Below are positions 30,215 through 41,566 of a stretch of 64,000 nt of DNA, one piece after another. The translations under genes and the position numbers were made by a program. Position 1 is the stretch's first letter. Each line of letters begins with the position of its first letter. The DNA is from Daedaleopsis sinensis (Eukaryota > Basidiomycota > Agaricomycetes > Polyporales > Polyporaceae). The stretch covers positions 1,116,001 through 1,180,000 of the forward strand of contig CM066308.1 in assembly GCA_033807695.1 (NCBI GenBank), written 5' to 3'. The notes under the pieces are model-generated. The model was not told where the DNA came from and made no database searches. It saw nothing but the letters and a program-made list of their open reading frames with translations.

Positions 30215-32629
30215 ATGGCTAGCGCAGATCTATCGAAACTACCGTTGCGTACGGAAAGGAGTGCGCCCCAATTCGATGAGGAATCTAAGGACACCGTCGA
30301 GCGGTACTTTGACGACCTTGCCCGACTTCTGAAGAAGCATAGCATCACTGATGAACAAGCTTGCAAGGCGGCGGCGGTTGACTACATACCAGCGGGAGTC
30401 GCCAAGCGATGGAAGTCCCTGCCGACGTTCTCGGACACCCAGAAGACGTATGAAGAATTCAAGACGGAGGTTCTATCCTTCTACCTCGGGACGGATGCCC
30501 AGTACACCTGGACACTGCGAGAATACAATGAAGTCATCGGGGAAGCCGTACGTACGGGGATATCCAGCCTCGAAACCTACATGAAGTTCTACGGCAAATT
30601 CTATCCCATCTACCGGTACTTGCATGCGAAGACCGAGCCAGAGCTAACGGAGCGCGACGCGTCGACAGCCTTGCTACAACTAGTTCCTATGCAGTACACA
30701 ATGGCGGTATCCGCGCGGTTAGCACACCAGGTGCCTGCAAAACACAAAGAAGAAGCTTACACGGTCGCGCAAGTGCATGAAGCAATTTCCTATTGTCTGG
30801 CGGACGGAGGCCCGTTCGGCGGGATCGGAAGTTGGTCAACTGCGACGTCCGGTAACCTCGCTCGAGTCAATCCTCCGGCTCCAGCCATGGCCTCCACGGT
30901 TACGGTGAAAACCGAGCCGGATCTATCGGCCTTCAAGCGGGAGATGATCTCCATGATGAGTTCGACCATGCGCGACTTCGTGAGCCAGCAGAGGATGCAA
31001 GCCACGCAACCGCCGCAACAAGGGGAACAATACCCTCCACCACCACAACCTCCCCAGGGAAGGTACCAGCAGCAGCAGGGGGGCCTATACGGACGTAATC
31101 CACCCGCTAACGACGAATGCATCTACTGTGGCCTACCGGGATGTCGGTTGAAGACGTGCCCGAAAGTCGCAGAGGACATGACGGCGGGACTCATCCGGAA
31201 GGACGTATACGACAAAATCATCCTACCAGGAGGCGGTGTGATCCCTCGTAGTCTGCCAGGGAACTGTATGCGCGATAGAGTCAATGCTTGGCACGAAAAG
31301 AACCCAAACCAACGAGCGCGAGGAACCATGAGCAACATCTATCAGTTCGAGATGCAGGAAGACGAGCGTACCTTGGAAGAGGAGTTAGAAGTCCTCATGC
31401 ACAAGGCAAACATGGTTAAAGAGCGCATGAACACTCGCTCGGGACGGCAGGTTTTTGATGGAGTCGAGCTAGAGACGCGGCCTCGACGTATTACGCGCAA
31501 CTCGGAGAAAGGGAGGGACGACACGCGGGCAGGGACGCCCGAGCGTGATCAGCCGCCTCACCAGCCGACGAGAGAGAAGGGAAAGGAGAAGGAGAAGCAC
31601 GTTACCTGGGACACGAGGGCAAAAGAGCCTGAAGAGACCTTCCATCCCTATGCGCCGACTGTGGTACCCAGAGGCCAGGAACTGCCGAAGAAGGACGAAC
31701 CACCGGTCAGAAGGACCGCAGCGATCATCGACCCGACCGCGGAAGAAAGAGTCTTCAACCGAAGCTTCGGAGACAGCCAGAGTATCACAGTGTCACCAGC
31801 CGAGCTACTCAGTATTTCTCCAGGACTCAGGAAGCGAGTGCATGAGGCCACAGCTCTCAGGCGAACGCAAGTCAGAGACGAGCAACTGCAGGAAGTGACC
31901 AACCGGGAAGGCGAGCGGCCTCGGAACAAGGTACTAGTGACCGAAGTCGCTGAAGACGAAGACTTCCTGGAAGACAACCTCCAGACAGCAGGAAGTTCAT
32001 CCTCAGGGACTGGAAGGCCGACGCTTGGATCCTTTGCATTCGTAGACCTGGACTATGAAGGCAGCGAGGACGAGGACGAGGAGCCAAAGTCGCACAATGC
32101 ACCGTATGTAGCTCCGGGACAAGGCTATCCTGCGAGCAGTCGGCGGAAGTCAACCATCGTAGCCTCGGAATCGGAGAAGCTGAGGTCGCTGTTCACCTGG
32201 GTAGCTCGAACGGACACGCCGACAGAGTGTACACTCGACGATGGGTCCCAGATCGTCGGTATAAACGACCAAATCGCTTATGCGTTGAAGATCCCCTACG
32301 ATCCTACCAAGCGAAGGAGGATGATCAGCGCAAATGGGACGGTCGACATGACACTCGGTCTAGCAAAGAACGTGCCTGTAGAATTAGGTGGCGGGATCGT
32401 GGTCTACCTCCAGATGCATGTTGTGAAGGCAGCGCCTTACCAGATCCTCCTAGGAAGGCCGTTCATGACGGTGATGCGTGCGAGGTCGAGCAACTCTATG
32501 GATGGCCAATTGTCAATTACCGTCACTTGCCCTAACTCGAACCGCGAATTGACGCTACCGACCTACGCGCATGGAGACTCTCCGAGTTATGGACTCAGAG
32601 TCGAGGGTTTTCGGGCTTCGAGGATCTGA
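30215..32629 (+). CDS. gag: Gag-protease polyprotein of copy B, 804 aa
   Basis: ATG 30215 to TGA 32627-32629. The protein is identical by eye to copy A. The leader from 29794 contains no ATG before the start. See copy C for domains. Confidence 0.88.
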   Translation: MASADLSKLPLRTERSAPQFDEESKDTVERYFDDLARLLKKHSITDEQACKAAAVDYIPAGVAKRWKSLPTFSDTQKTYEEFKTEVLSFYLGTDAQYTWTLREYNEVIGEAVRTGISSLETYMKFYGKFYPIYRYLHAKTEPELTERDASTALLQLVPMQYTMAVSARLAHQVPAKHKEEAYTVAQVHEAISYCLADGGPFGGIGSWSTATSGNLARVNPPAPAMASTVTVKTEPDLSAFKREMISMMSSTMRDFVSQQRMQATQPPQQGEQYPPPPQPPQGRYQQQQGGLYGRNPPANDECIYCGLPGCRLKTCPKVAEDMTAGLIRKDVYDKIILPGGGVIPRSLPGNCMRDRVNAWHEKNPNQRARGTMSNIYQFEMQEDERTLEEELEVLMHKANMVKERMNTRSGRQVFDGVELETRPRRITRNSEKGRDDTRAGTPERDQPPHQPTREKGKEKEKHVTWDTRAKEPEETFHPYAPTVVPRGQELPKKDEPPVRRTAAIIDPTAEERVFNRSFGDSQSITVSPAELLSISPGLRKRVHEATALRRTQVRDEQLQEVTNREGERPRNKVLVTEVAEDEDFLEDNLQTAGSSSSGTGRPTLGSFAFVDLDYEGSEDEDEEPKSHNAPYVAPGQGYPASSRRKSTIVASESEKLRSLFTWVARTDTPTECTLDDGSQIVGINDQIAYALKIPYDPTKRRRMISANGTVDMTLGLAKNVPVELGGGIVVYLQMHVVKAAPYQILLGRPFMTVMRARSSNSMDGQLSITVTCPNSNRELTLPTYAHGDSPSYGLRVEGFRASRI

Positions 32630-35600
32630 TGAACAGTCAGGGAGAGGTCGCTCTCGTCCTCGACTATGACGCAAGAACGGGTCAAGTTTTCACGACGGCG
32701 TACAAGGACTTAGAAAACCTAGAAAATTCCACAATTCAGTCAGCATATCTATCGGCCTGTGACGACTCCGAGACAAAGCAGAAAATCAAAACCATGTTCT
32801 CGAAAGTACCGATCCAGGAATCGGAAGGGGATAGAATGCGGAGCCGACAACCACATCGCGAAGTCGACCGAGCCCTCTTCCGAGGACGAGCACTCCCAGT
32901 ATACGCTACGAAAACCAGAGGCAGAAGAGCAGTCAGAACCCGGTCTAGGTCCAGCGAAGCAGCAAGAGCGAGCGAGAAATCTGAGCCGAGCGAGCAAGAA
33001 CAAGAGGCGGAAGGCGAGCAACTTCCAGAAGACGACGAGCGGCAAGCAGCCACCGAGGACCCCGAGAGCGTACGCAGCTACGTGAAATCGAAGAAGAAGT
33101 ACAAGCCAGTGGATAAGAAAGTACGACCAGTGATTGGGGAGCTTCCAAAGCAATACAGAATTGTACGGGAGATAATCGGCGACCCTCTCGAAGGGATGAA
33201 GCCGCTTGACCTCAATCCAAAGCCTTTTGAACCAACTGGGCGGTACACAGCTGAACGACGCGAGAAGCTCCACAAAGTCAATGCTCACCTATCGGAAGAA
33301 GAGCTAGCTTTGCTAGACGACATGATGTGCAAACAGGAGCAGGGATTCGCTTGGGAAGACAGCGAGCGTGGCCACTTCAGGACGGACATGTTCCCACCAG
33401 TGAAGTTTGCGGTTGTGCCTCACACTCCGTGGATTGAAACGAATTTCCCCATTCCACCCGGAACCTACCGACAAATCTGTGAGATCATGAAGAAGAAAAT
33501 AGAATCAGGCGTATACGAACCCTCAAATGCGTCTTACCGATCCAGGTGGTTCTGTGTGCTGAAGAAGGACGGGAGTCTGAGGATCGTCCATAGTCTGGAG
33601 CCGCTCAACAGAGTCTCTATTCAACACAGCGGTGTACCACCGATACCCGACCACATGGCAGAACGCTTTGCAGGGCGTGCGTGCGGGACGACCTTGGATC
33701 TATACGTTGGATACGACGAGAGGATCCTGGACGAAGAGTCGCGCGACCTCACGACCTTCCAAACGCCTTTCGGAGCCATGCGACTGACGACGCTACCAAT
33801 GGGATGGACAAATTCAGTACCCATCTTCCACGACGACGTGACCTACATATTGCAGCCTGAAATTCCGGATACGACGATTCCCTACATCGACGACGTACCT
33901 GTCATTGGACCGGAGTCTTCCTACGAACGGGAAGATGGTTCTTTCGAGTGTATGAAGGGGAATCCAGGCATCAGGAGGTACATCTGGGAGCACATGCAAG
34001 ACGTCAACAGGATTGTACAGCGGATGAAACATGCGGGAGGTACCTTCTCGGGCAAGAAGTTCGTCTGCGCGGCGCGCGACTTCGTAGCGGTGGGACATCG
34101 ATGCACACCGGAAGGCCGTCTTCCAGAGAGAGGTTGCGTGGATGCGGTACTCAAATGGGGACCGTGTAAAAATGTTTCCGAAGTACGGTCGTTCCTGGGA
34201 ACGGTAGGCGTTGGGAGGATCTTCATCAAGAACTTCGGGAAGAAGGCCGCGCCATTAGTCAAGCTCACGCGGAAGGACGTACCGTTCGAATGGGGAGAGG
34301 AACAGGACAAGGCCATGGAGGATCTAAAGACAGCATTAGTGGAATCCCCGGCCTTGAAGTCGATCAACTACGAGTCGAAGGCCCCGGTAATTCTAGCGGT
34401 GGACACCTCTTATATCGCGGTCGGCTACCAGCTGTGTCAAGAGGATCCGGAAGACCCGCGGAAACGATACTACAACCGCTTTGGATCCATTACCTTGAAC
34501 GAAAGGGAAGCCAGATTCTCGCAACCGAAGCTCGAGCTATATGGTCTGTACCGAGCATTGAAGGCGCTCCGCTTCTGGCTGGTCGGGGTACGAAACCTAA
34601 TAGTAGAAATGGATGCGACATCTACGAAAGCCATGATCCAGAATCCGGATGTCGCGCCGAATGCAGTCATGAATAGGTGGATCATTAGCATCAATATGTT
34701 CCACTTCGAAATGCGGCACGTACCTGGAATCTCCCATGGACCGGACGGTCTCAGCCGACGACCTGCGCAGCCTGAAGACGAACCAGAAGAAGCAGACAAC
34801 GGAGAATTCGATGACTGGGTGGACAACATGTACGGCTTTACACACCTCATAAATCCACCTCCACACTTGGGAGACGCTCCTCTACAACACGAGGTTAAGC
34901 GGAAAACGAGCAACTTCAAGACGGAAGCGATGGGCTTCAGTGCGCTCATGCAGCAGACAAGCGGGACGGCGGGCAAGCTACCGGACATTCCAGAAATTGA
35001 CTACGCAATCGTACCGCGCACGGAGGTTGCCCAGAAGTTTGACCACAGAATAGCGAACGTCTACGAATTTCTGTGCACCAAGAGAAGACCGAAGCTGGTT
35101 CAGAAGGAGCTCGATGCGTTCGTCAAATACGCAGGACAATTCTTCGTGAAGGATGGCCGACTATGGAAGATAGCGAAGAATGGGAACCACAGGAGAGTAC
35201 TACCCCCAGAACTACGGGCGAAAGCGTTCGTGAGCATGCACGACTTCATAGGACACAGAGGCGTACAGGCGACAATCTCCTTCGTGGCCGAACGGTTCTG
35301 GTGGCCAGAAATGAAGGCGGATGTGGCCTGGTATGTGAGAAGCTGCCACCAATGTCAAATTCGACAAACTACGCGGATCTACATACCACCTTCAGTTTCC
35401 TATCCTGCGGCGCCGTTCGTACGAGTTCACGTCGACTCTATGGACATGCCTGGCTCGTACAAGCACTTCTTCCATGCGAGGTGTGCAACCACAAGTTATG
35501 CTGAAGGGCGGGCAAGTACAGTCCAAACAGCGAAGGCGGTCGGCGACTGGATCTATCAAGACCTGCTGTGCAGATGGGGAGCGCTGTCCGAGATCGTGTC

Positions 35601-36399
35601 AGACAACGGAAGTCCATGGGTTGCAGCGTTGGAGTACCTGGCAAAGCAATACCACGTCAAGCACATACGGATCTCAGGATACAACTCACGAGCGAACGGA
35701 ATCGTCGAGCGGCCTCATTTCCACGTCCGGGACGCGCTCTTCAAAGCATGCGAAGGTGATACGACGCAATGGGTGGCGCGGGTATATTCAGTACTCTGGG
35801 CGGACCGAATCACAGTACGCAGGAGAATAGGGTGCTCACCCTACTACGCGGTAACTGGGACGGATCCAATCCTGCCCATGGACATCACAGAAGCCACGTA
35901 CCTGCTGCCTATACCGACGAAGCTCGTGTCCACAACGGAGTTGATCACCAACAGGGCGATGGCATTGCAGAAAAGACCGGAGGACATAGCGCGGTTGCGG
36001 TCAACCGTCTACCGAACACGCGTCCAAGCTGCGGAGCTATTCGAGAAAGAACACAGCGCAACCATCCGAGACTTCAACTTCCAGCGAGGGAGGCTGGTTC
36101 TGATGCGGAACACGGCAATTGAGAAGTCGCTCAACAGGAAGATGAGACCACGGTACCTAGGCCCTCTAGTAGTGATATCGCGCAACAGAGGCGGCGCGTA
36201 CATCATTGCAGAACTCGATGGGACCGTCTTCGATCGACCCATAGCGGCCTTCAGAATCATCCCCTACCTAGCGCGTGAGGACCCAATCAACTTCAATATT
36301 GAGGAACTGGACGCACCACAGAGCCGACTGCAAGAATTAGAAAACACAACAGAAAACTACGAAGAGGAAGGATTAGCAGACGACGACGAACACGGCTGA
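32629..36399 (+). CDS. pol: Pol polyprotein of copy B, 1256 aa
   Basis: It starts in the TGATG overlap. It differs from A and C by at least one substitution, G at 33665, which changes His to Arg in MAERFAG within the reverse transcriptase fingers region, outside the catalytic motifs. Otherwise intact. Confidence 0.9.
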   Translation: MNSQGEVALVLDYDARTGQVFTTAYKDLENLENSTIQSAYLSACDDSETKQKIKTMFSKVPIQESEGDRMRSRQPHREVDRALFRGRALPVYATKTRGRRAVRTRSRSSEAARASEKSEPSEQEQEAEGEQLPEDDERQAATEDPESVRSYVKSKKKYKPVDKKVRPVIGELPKQYRIVREIIGDPLEGMKPLDLNPKPFEPTGRYTAERREKLHKVNAHLSEEELALLDDMMCKQEQGFAWEDSERGHFRTDMFPPVKFAVVPHTPWIETNFPIPPGTYRQICEIMKKKIESGVYEPSNASYRSRWFCVLKKDGSLRIVHSLEPLNRVSIQHSGVPPIPDHMAERFAGRACGTTLDLYVGYDERILDEESRDLTTFQTPFGAMRLTTLPMGWTNSVPIFHDDVTYILQPEIPDTTIPYIDDVPVIGPESSYEREDGSFECMKGNPGIRRYIWEHMQDVNRIVQRMKHAGGTFSGKKFVCAARDFVAVGHRCTPEGRLPERGCVDAVLKWGPCKNVSEVRSFLGTVGVGRIFIKNFGKKAAPLVKLTRKDVPFEWGEEQDKAMEDLKTALVESPALKSINYESKAPVILAVDTSYIAVGYQLCQEDPEDPRKRYYNRFGSITLNEREARFSQPKLELYGLYRALKALRFWLVGVRNLIVEMDATSTKAMIQNPDVAPNAVMNRWIISINMFHFEMRHVPGISHGPDGLSRRPAQPEDEPEEADNGEFDDWVDNMYGFTHLINPPPHLGDAPLQHEVKRKTSNFKTEAMGFSALMQQTSGTAGKLPDIPEIDYAIVPRTEVAQKFDHRIANVYEFLCTKRRPKLVQKELDAFVKYAGQFFVKDGRLWKIAKNGNHRRVLPPELRAKAFVSMHDFIGHRGVQATISFVAERFWWPEMKADVAWYVRSCHQCQIRQTTRIYIPPSVSYPAAPFVRVHVDSMDMPGSYKHFFHARCATTSYAEGRASTVQTAKAVGDWIYQDLLCRWGALSEIVSDNGSPWVAALEYLAKQYHVKHIRISGYNSRANGIVERPHFHVRDALFKACEGDTTQWVARVYSVLWADRITVRRRIGCSPYYAVTGTDPILPMDITEATYLLPIPTKLVSTTELITNRAMALQKRPEDIARLRSTVYRTRVQAAELFEKEHSATIRDFNFQRGRLVLMRNTAIEKSLNRKMRPRYLGPLVVISRNRGGAYIIAELDGTVFDRPIAAFRIIPYLAREDPINFNIEELDAPQSRLQELENTTENYEEEGLADDDEHG

Positions 36400-36430
36400 C
36401 ACTCACGTTGACGAGGACGTCAAATGGAAA

Positions 36431-36444
36431 AAGTGGGGGGGAGG
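36431..36444 (+). promoter_or_regulatory. Internal duplicate of the polypurine tract (copy B)
   Basis: AAGTGGGGGGGAGG, identical to the 3' tract at 40646-40659. The two tracts bracket the 4.2-kb antisense cargo. Confidence 0.8.
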
Positions 36445-36849
36445 AAGTCGCTTGACTACGGAAGTCAATTCCTCTACAGGCCGAAGAGCGCTTCAAGAGG
36501 CGCTTCGCGCGTCGGTCATCTCGGAGATCACACAAGAAGAAGAGCAGAAGGCGATGCGATACATTCGGGATACTAGATACAGTACAGATTAAGACGGACA
36601 ACAGAAGCTGAGCGCGACGGGATACGGGAAAGAAAACCAGAAGGAGACATTACAAAGCCCAGAGCGACAGGAGGGAGACGGAGAGACTAGTCCGCGGGAG
36701 ACAGAGACGAGCAGAGGAGATATATGCGAAAAACAGAAAACAAGACAGCGCGAGCCGCGCGACGACAGGACGAGACGACGACCAAGCAGGAGATGACAAG
36801 AAAAGCTAATAACAAGAAGTCCGTGGACGCGCGCGCGTCGAAGAAGTCC

Positions 36850-39114
36850 CTACTCGGCATTGCGAAGAAGCTCGAGGAGATCCTCACGATAGCCATTGGA
36901 CGCCACCAAGTCCTTGAAGGACCGCACGTCGTCGCACCCTTCGATCTTCACGCCAAAATCGAGCTGGGTCTGTCGAGTCTCGCGGCGGGAAAGCTGCCGA
37001 ATGGACACCAAGTCCTCGACGATGCGCGCGCGTGCGAGGCTGACCTGCGAGCGAAGATGGTTGACCTTCGCGACGACCTCCGGCGAGAAGCTGACCGGCT
37101 CCGGCGACCGGCGCTTGGAAGATGAGGACTTGATCGAGATCTTGAGGGGCGTCGCCGGTTGGGAAGTCGACTTGGAGGGGCTCGGCTTCTCCTTCTTGAC
37201 GCTGCCAGAAGCGCGAGACGAACGAGGAGGCGGCGTAGAGTCGTCGGGTTCGGCCTTGCTGTTGCCATAGTCCTCGAGCAGGCGGCCCTTCTCGTCGAGC
37301 GAAGGATAACGCGTAGGACCCTCCGGGTACGGGTAGACGGGGGTGTCCTTCCGGATGGTCTTCGGACGAAGACGCTCCTGGAGCGCGGCCTTGTCGACGG
37401 AGAGGAATTTGTGCGAGTTCCTCTCGAACTGGCGGACGAAGTCGACGGCGAGAAGACGGTCGGCGGGCGGCAGCTGCGAGGGTTCCCGGAAGGAAAACCC
37501 AACGCCGTTGTACATCGCGCCGATGCGGGCGTGCACTAGAAAGAATACAAGAAGTCAGCAAGAAGACCAAGAGAAGAAGGGGGAAGGTACTGACCTTTGA
37601 CCGTCCCCTGGACACTCAGGTGGTCGTACGCGCAAGAGAAGCTTTTCCCCTTCTTCTTGCAGAAGTTGCAGCGGAACGCGGAAGGGTCCGGACGTCTGCA
37701 GGTGACCCCGGCGCGACGGCACTCGTCGCAGTCGCCCTCGATCTGCACGGCGCTGGACAACTCCACGGAACCTTGGCGAGTGGAAGGAGGCTTCTTGTCG
37801 CGCTTCTTGACCCTAGGCGACAACTCGACGACGGGAGGCGGACGTTTGCGGGGCGAGGTGCGGGACTTCTTCTTAGGAGGCTCCTCCTCCTCGAGTTGGT
37901 CGACTTCTTCTTCGCCTTCATCGTCGACCTCGCCCTCAGCATCGCGGTCGGAATCGTCCGCGGGAGGAGAAACCGCCTTACGCTTTCCCTTGTCGACGGG
38001 CTTCTTGGGCGGCTCGCTCTCATCGGTGCTGAAGAAGAGGGGCGTCTTCTTCCTCTTCAGCGGCAGCTGAGACAGCGGAGGAGGAGGAGGTTGGTCAGGC
38101 GAGAGGGGGGAGCGTGTGCGGAAACGACGAGGAGAGTCGCGCTGGGCAGCGTCGGCCAGAGGCTCGTCGTCAGAAGCTTCCTCTTCGGGAACGTACTCGA
38201 CACCAGTGACCATCGCAGCCAGGAAGGCGTCGCCAGGAAGGGCATCGGGGTCAGACGAAGGCGCGGTTGACGAGGAAGTGGGGCGTGTGACGAGAATCCT
38301 CGTGAGACGCTTCTTGTCGAGGACCGGGACGTAACGCATGCCGGACAGCAAAGGCAAGAACTGGTCGACGCGAGTGTCGATGGTTTCACGAGAGGCGCGC
38401 ATGTCGGGCGGGTAATCGGCGACCTCCATCCAGCGCGGCTGGATGATCTCGTGGTACCAATTCACTGCAAGGAAGAAGCGGTCTTAGTCAAGCAAGAGTG
38501 AGGGCGAAGAACGTGAGTACTTACGCTCGAAGAAGCCCAGCCGAAGGCGGTGAGCCTGGAAGGCGATGTCGATCTCCAGCGGGGACTCCGTGACGGTGCT
38601 CGAAACCGCGAACAACCGCAACCGGCGAGAAGCCAGCGCGTACGAGCGAAAGAACTCCGAGACCAGGGAGGGCGGCGCGTAAAACTCGAACGTCGGGAGC
38701 GCGGCGAGGAGCAGGGGATCCAGGTACCAATTCCACTCCGGGACGAGACGGTGCTGCGAAAAAGGAATGTGTCAGCGAGACAAGACTTGGAAGGCCGGGA
38801 CGGCGTACCAGAGCCATGACGATACGATCAAACATGGCCTTGAACGTGCCATATGAGAACGTAGCGAGCTGGTCGTCGGTGTACTCTTCCAAGATCGCCC
38901 GGAAGTCGCTGATCGTCAGCGGAGCGGCGTCCTGATCGCGAAGCTCGTCAGGCGTAGTAGGAACGGGCTCCTCACAGCCAAGTCGATCGGATTCACGCGT
39001 GAATTGCAACGGGAGCCACTTGAACAGCTCCTTGGGGATCGGTCGCCGAGGAGCATCGGAAGACGAGCGAGTGGCGGCGACGTTGGAAGACGAGCGACGG
39101 TTGGAAGCGGACAT
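36850..39114 (-). CDS. Cargo gene 3 (Zn2Cys6-type), copy B
   Basis: Same four-exon gene as at 20669-22933, inverted: exons 39114-38809, 38753-38525, 38464-37595 and 37535-36850. Protein identical by eye. The minus-strand promoter context is retained. Confidence 0.75.
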
Positions 39115-39287
39115 GGTGGGCGATGGATGAGAAGACGAGAGGAGAATGCACGAAGGCGGACAACCAGAAGGCCAAAACGTTTATTAAGGGCGACAGTCAG
39201 AAGAACGTGAAGGGAACCGTGAAGTACAACGTCCAAATGCGGTAATCTAAGCGCTCTCCGCGCGACGGCGATCGAGGGCGGCCCCAA

Positions 39288-39942
39288 TCAGTCGCACATC
39301 AAAGGAATAGAACCGAAGACTTCATCCTCGTCTGACAGAGAGGACGGCGACCTTTCCAGCTTCTTGATGGCCGCGTGGAGGGCGGACTGCTCAATACGCA
39401 CCCCGCGCAGTTCAGCGGCGACCAATTCCAGACGCGCGAGTACTTCCGAAAAATGAACGCGGTACCGGTCGTCGCGCGCCAGGTCGCGCATGACCTCCAA
39501 GAGTTGAAGTTCGTGTTGCAGAGTGGCATGCACTGAGTCCAGGAAGTGGAGGCGGTACGGCAGGCGGTGCGTCTGGACCAGGTCGACAAGGAACGCCTCA
39601 AGGCCGTTGGAGTAGAAACACTGGTCGATGGCGATGGACACGCGGGCAAGTAGGTCGGAAACGCCGACGAGAAGGCCGTCATGAAGCATGCTCCAACCAT
39701 ACTGGGAAGGTGTCAATCAAGCGCGAGAAGCATCAGGCCGAGAAGCTCACCAAAAGTTGTCCTAAACGGGAAAGCGCATGTTCATACACAACGCGGGGAC
39801 AGCCGTGGTCGACGGATACCGTCTCGAAGAACTCGATTTGCTCAACAATGTGCGCACGAAGCGGGGAGAGGAGTTCAAGGGCCAACTCGCGGTGCGAGCT
39901 GACTTGGAGGGCGAGCGTACGCGGGAGGACGGTCGACGACAT
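39288..39942 (-). CDS. Cargo gene 2, copy B
   Basis: Same as 19841-20495: exons 39942-39751 and 39701-39288. One silent change (His codon CAC to CAT, position 39779) separates it from copies A and C. Confidence 0.7.
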
Positions 39943-40004
39943 GAAAAATGGAAGTTGATGAACTTCGAAGGCAGTTACAGCGGCTTTATACGACACGCGG
40001 CTAC

Positions 40005-40575
40005 TCAAAAGTGGATGTCCTCTCGGAGGCTGGCAAACTCCTGATCTATCTCCTCCATTTCCTTTTCGACCTTCCGGATCCGGGCATCAACCAGAATAGA
40101 CTCCGTGATCAAGGATCCTCCGGCGCGATTGAGGACGCGGCGCGCGCAGAGTTGCTTCCGGAGCCGCTGCTGACAGGCAATGCGACGAGCATCGAGGTCG
40201 GCCCGACGAGCGCACCGACGGGACCGGGCGACAAGCTCTTGGAAAAGGAAGAGCTGACGGTCAGCCAAGGCAGGCCAGCCCTCGGTGATCGTATTCTCGG
40301 TCCGTTTCACGAAGTCCGCGGCAACCTCGCCATCGTCCCCCAAGGTGATCAAAGTGTCCTGCCATGAAGACAGTCAGCCACGAAGACGAGGGCCTACACG
40401 CGGAAGGAGGACGACGTACCACCAGTTCAGCGATATGGTCGTAAGAATCGTAGATGATTCCAACGTCCTCTTCAGTACGAGCGGCAGCAAGAGCCTCGAA
40501 CTCAGAGATCGCGACTTCAAGCTGACGGACAGTCTCCGTGAGGATGGGGACGTTGAGGAAGATGAAGGCAGACAT
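40005..40575 (-). CDS. Cargo gene 1, copy B
   Basis: Same as 19208-19778: exons 40575-40420 and 40358-40005. No difference seen. Confidence 0.7.
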
Positions 40576-40645
40576 TGCGAAGGATGAAAACCGAGGATCG
40601 AACGAGGGAGTTTATATACGCGCAAACCGAGGACGGTTCGAATGC

Positions 40646-40659
40646 AAGTGGGGGGGAGG
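40646..40659 (+). promoter_or_regulatory. Polypurine tract at the 3' LTR (copy B)
   Basis: AAGTGGGGGGGAGG, directly followed by the LTR start TGATGAGCC. Confidence 0.85.
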
Positions 40660-41566
40660 TGATGAGCCTCAGGACCAGCTAGGCCCCGGAAACACCACGC
40701 AGCCCATCACTATTCGCGCCCGTCAGTCAATTCACGCAGTATGAAGACGAGCGGCTTCACAAGGAAGGCGAGCGACTACCGAAGGAGCGAGTACGGAGAC
40801 ATGCCATTCCAAGGGTCGAAGGAGCCGATGCCGAGCTGCCGGCGGCTGACCGAGGTCGCCAGAGCTCTAGCCAGGACAGAGGAGGCGATCGATCGAGGGT
40901 CTGGTCTAGGCGACCGCCACGGAGTCCAGCAATTGGTACGAAGGTCGTCGGAAGAGGCCCGGAAGACAAGGGAGTGAGGGGGACGGCCTTCCGAGGCCTA
41001 TGAAGACGAGCGGATGGACTTCAGACGCGATCACGTGGTGACGCGCCACAAGACTAAGCGCTCTCGTGACCGCGGATGCAAGTCGAGCGGCGACGTGATA
41101 GGCTCGGTGCAAACACCTACCTAACCACCGGAGTGCGCCGTAGGGGTTCAGGAGAGGAGGATCGCGACGTGAGCGTGGGAGGAGCAGGGTTTCCTATGAT
41201 TGGACGATTGGTAGGATAGTTGTAGTTTATTTGGTGACGATTTGTACAGTATATAAGTCAGCGGGATTGCGGCCCAGCAAAGCAGCGCAGTAGCTCCAGA
41301 GATCGAGTCCGAGTCCAAGAATCATCTAGTCGACACTCAATTGAAGACCGTCCATCTTCAAACCTCCTCTTGCAGACTAGCCTCACCCACGGAAGTTGCT
41401 TGACTTCCATCTGAAGTTGCTCAACTTCCTTGTCTATCGTCGACGGGCTACGTGAAGAAGAGCGACTACACCGGGAACCTGTCCTCCACCTCGCACCCTA
41501 CTAGGTAGCTGATCTCGTGCTCGTTTGGGTGTGTGTTTCGCCCAGCGACCCAGAGTTACCCCATCA
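40660..41566 (+). repeat. LTR of copy B (3' LTR), 907 bp
   Basis: TGATGAGCC..CCCCATCA. U3 holds two ATTGG motifs near 41200-41215 and a TATATAAG box at 41250-41257. The part after the TATA contains no ATG. Paired GGAAGTTGC/CAACTTCC motifs lie at about 41390-41430. Confidence 0.9.
41250..41257 (+). promoter_or_regulatory. TATA box of the element promoter in the LTR (copy B)
   Basis: TATATAAG with inverted CCAAT-like ATTGG motifs 35-50 bp upstream; expected start of element RNA about 25-30 bp downstream. The functional 5'-LTR equivalent in copy C is at 53703-53710. Confidence 0.55.

Larger units (their letters stand above)
29794..41566 (+). mobile_element. Ty3/Gypsy copy B, no 5' LTR, inverted relative to A and C
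   Basis: It runs from within the primer-binding site (CGCGAGG) to the end of its 3' LTR and then a 20-bp tail. All coding regions are intact. It lacks a 5' LTR, so it cannot have arrived as a normal finished cDNA. Confidence 0.88.
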
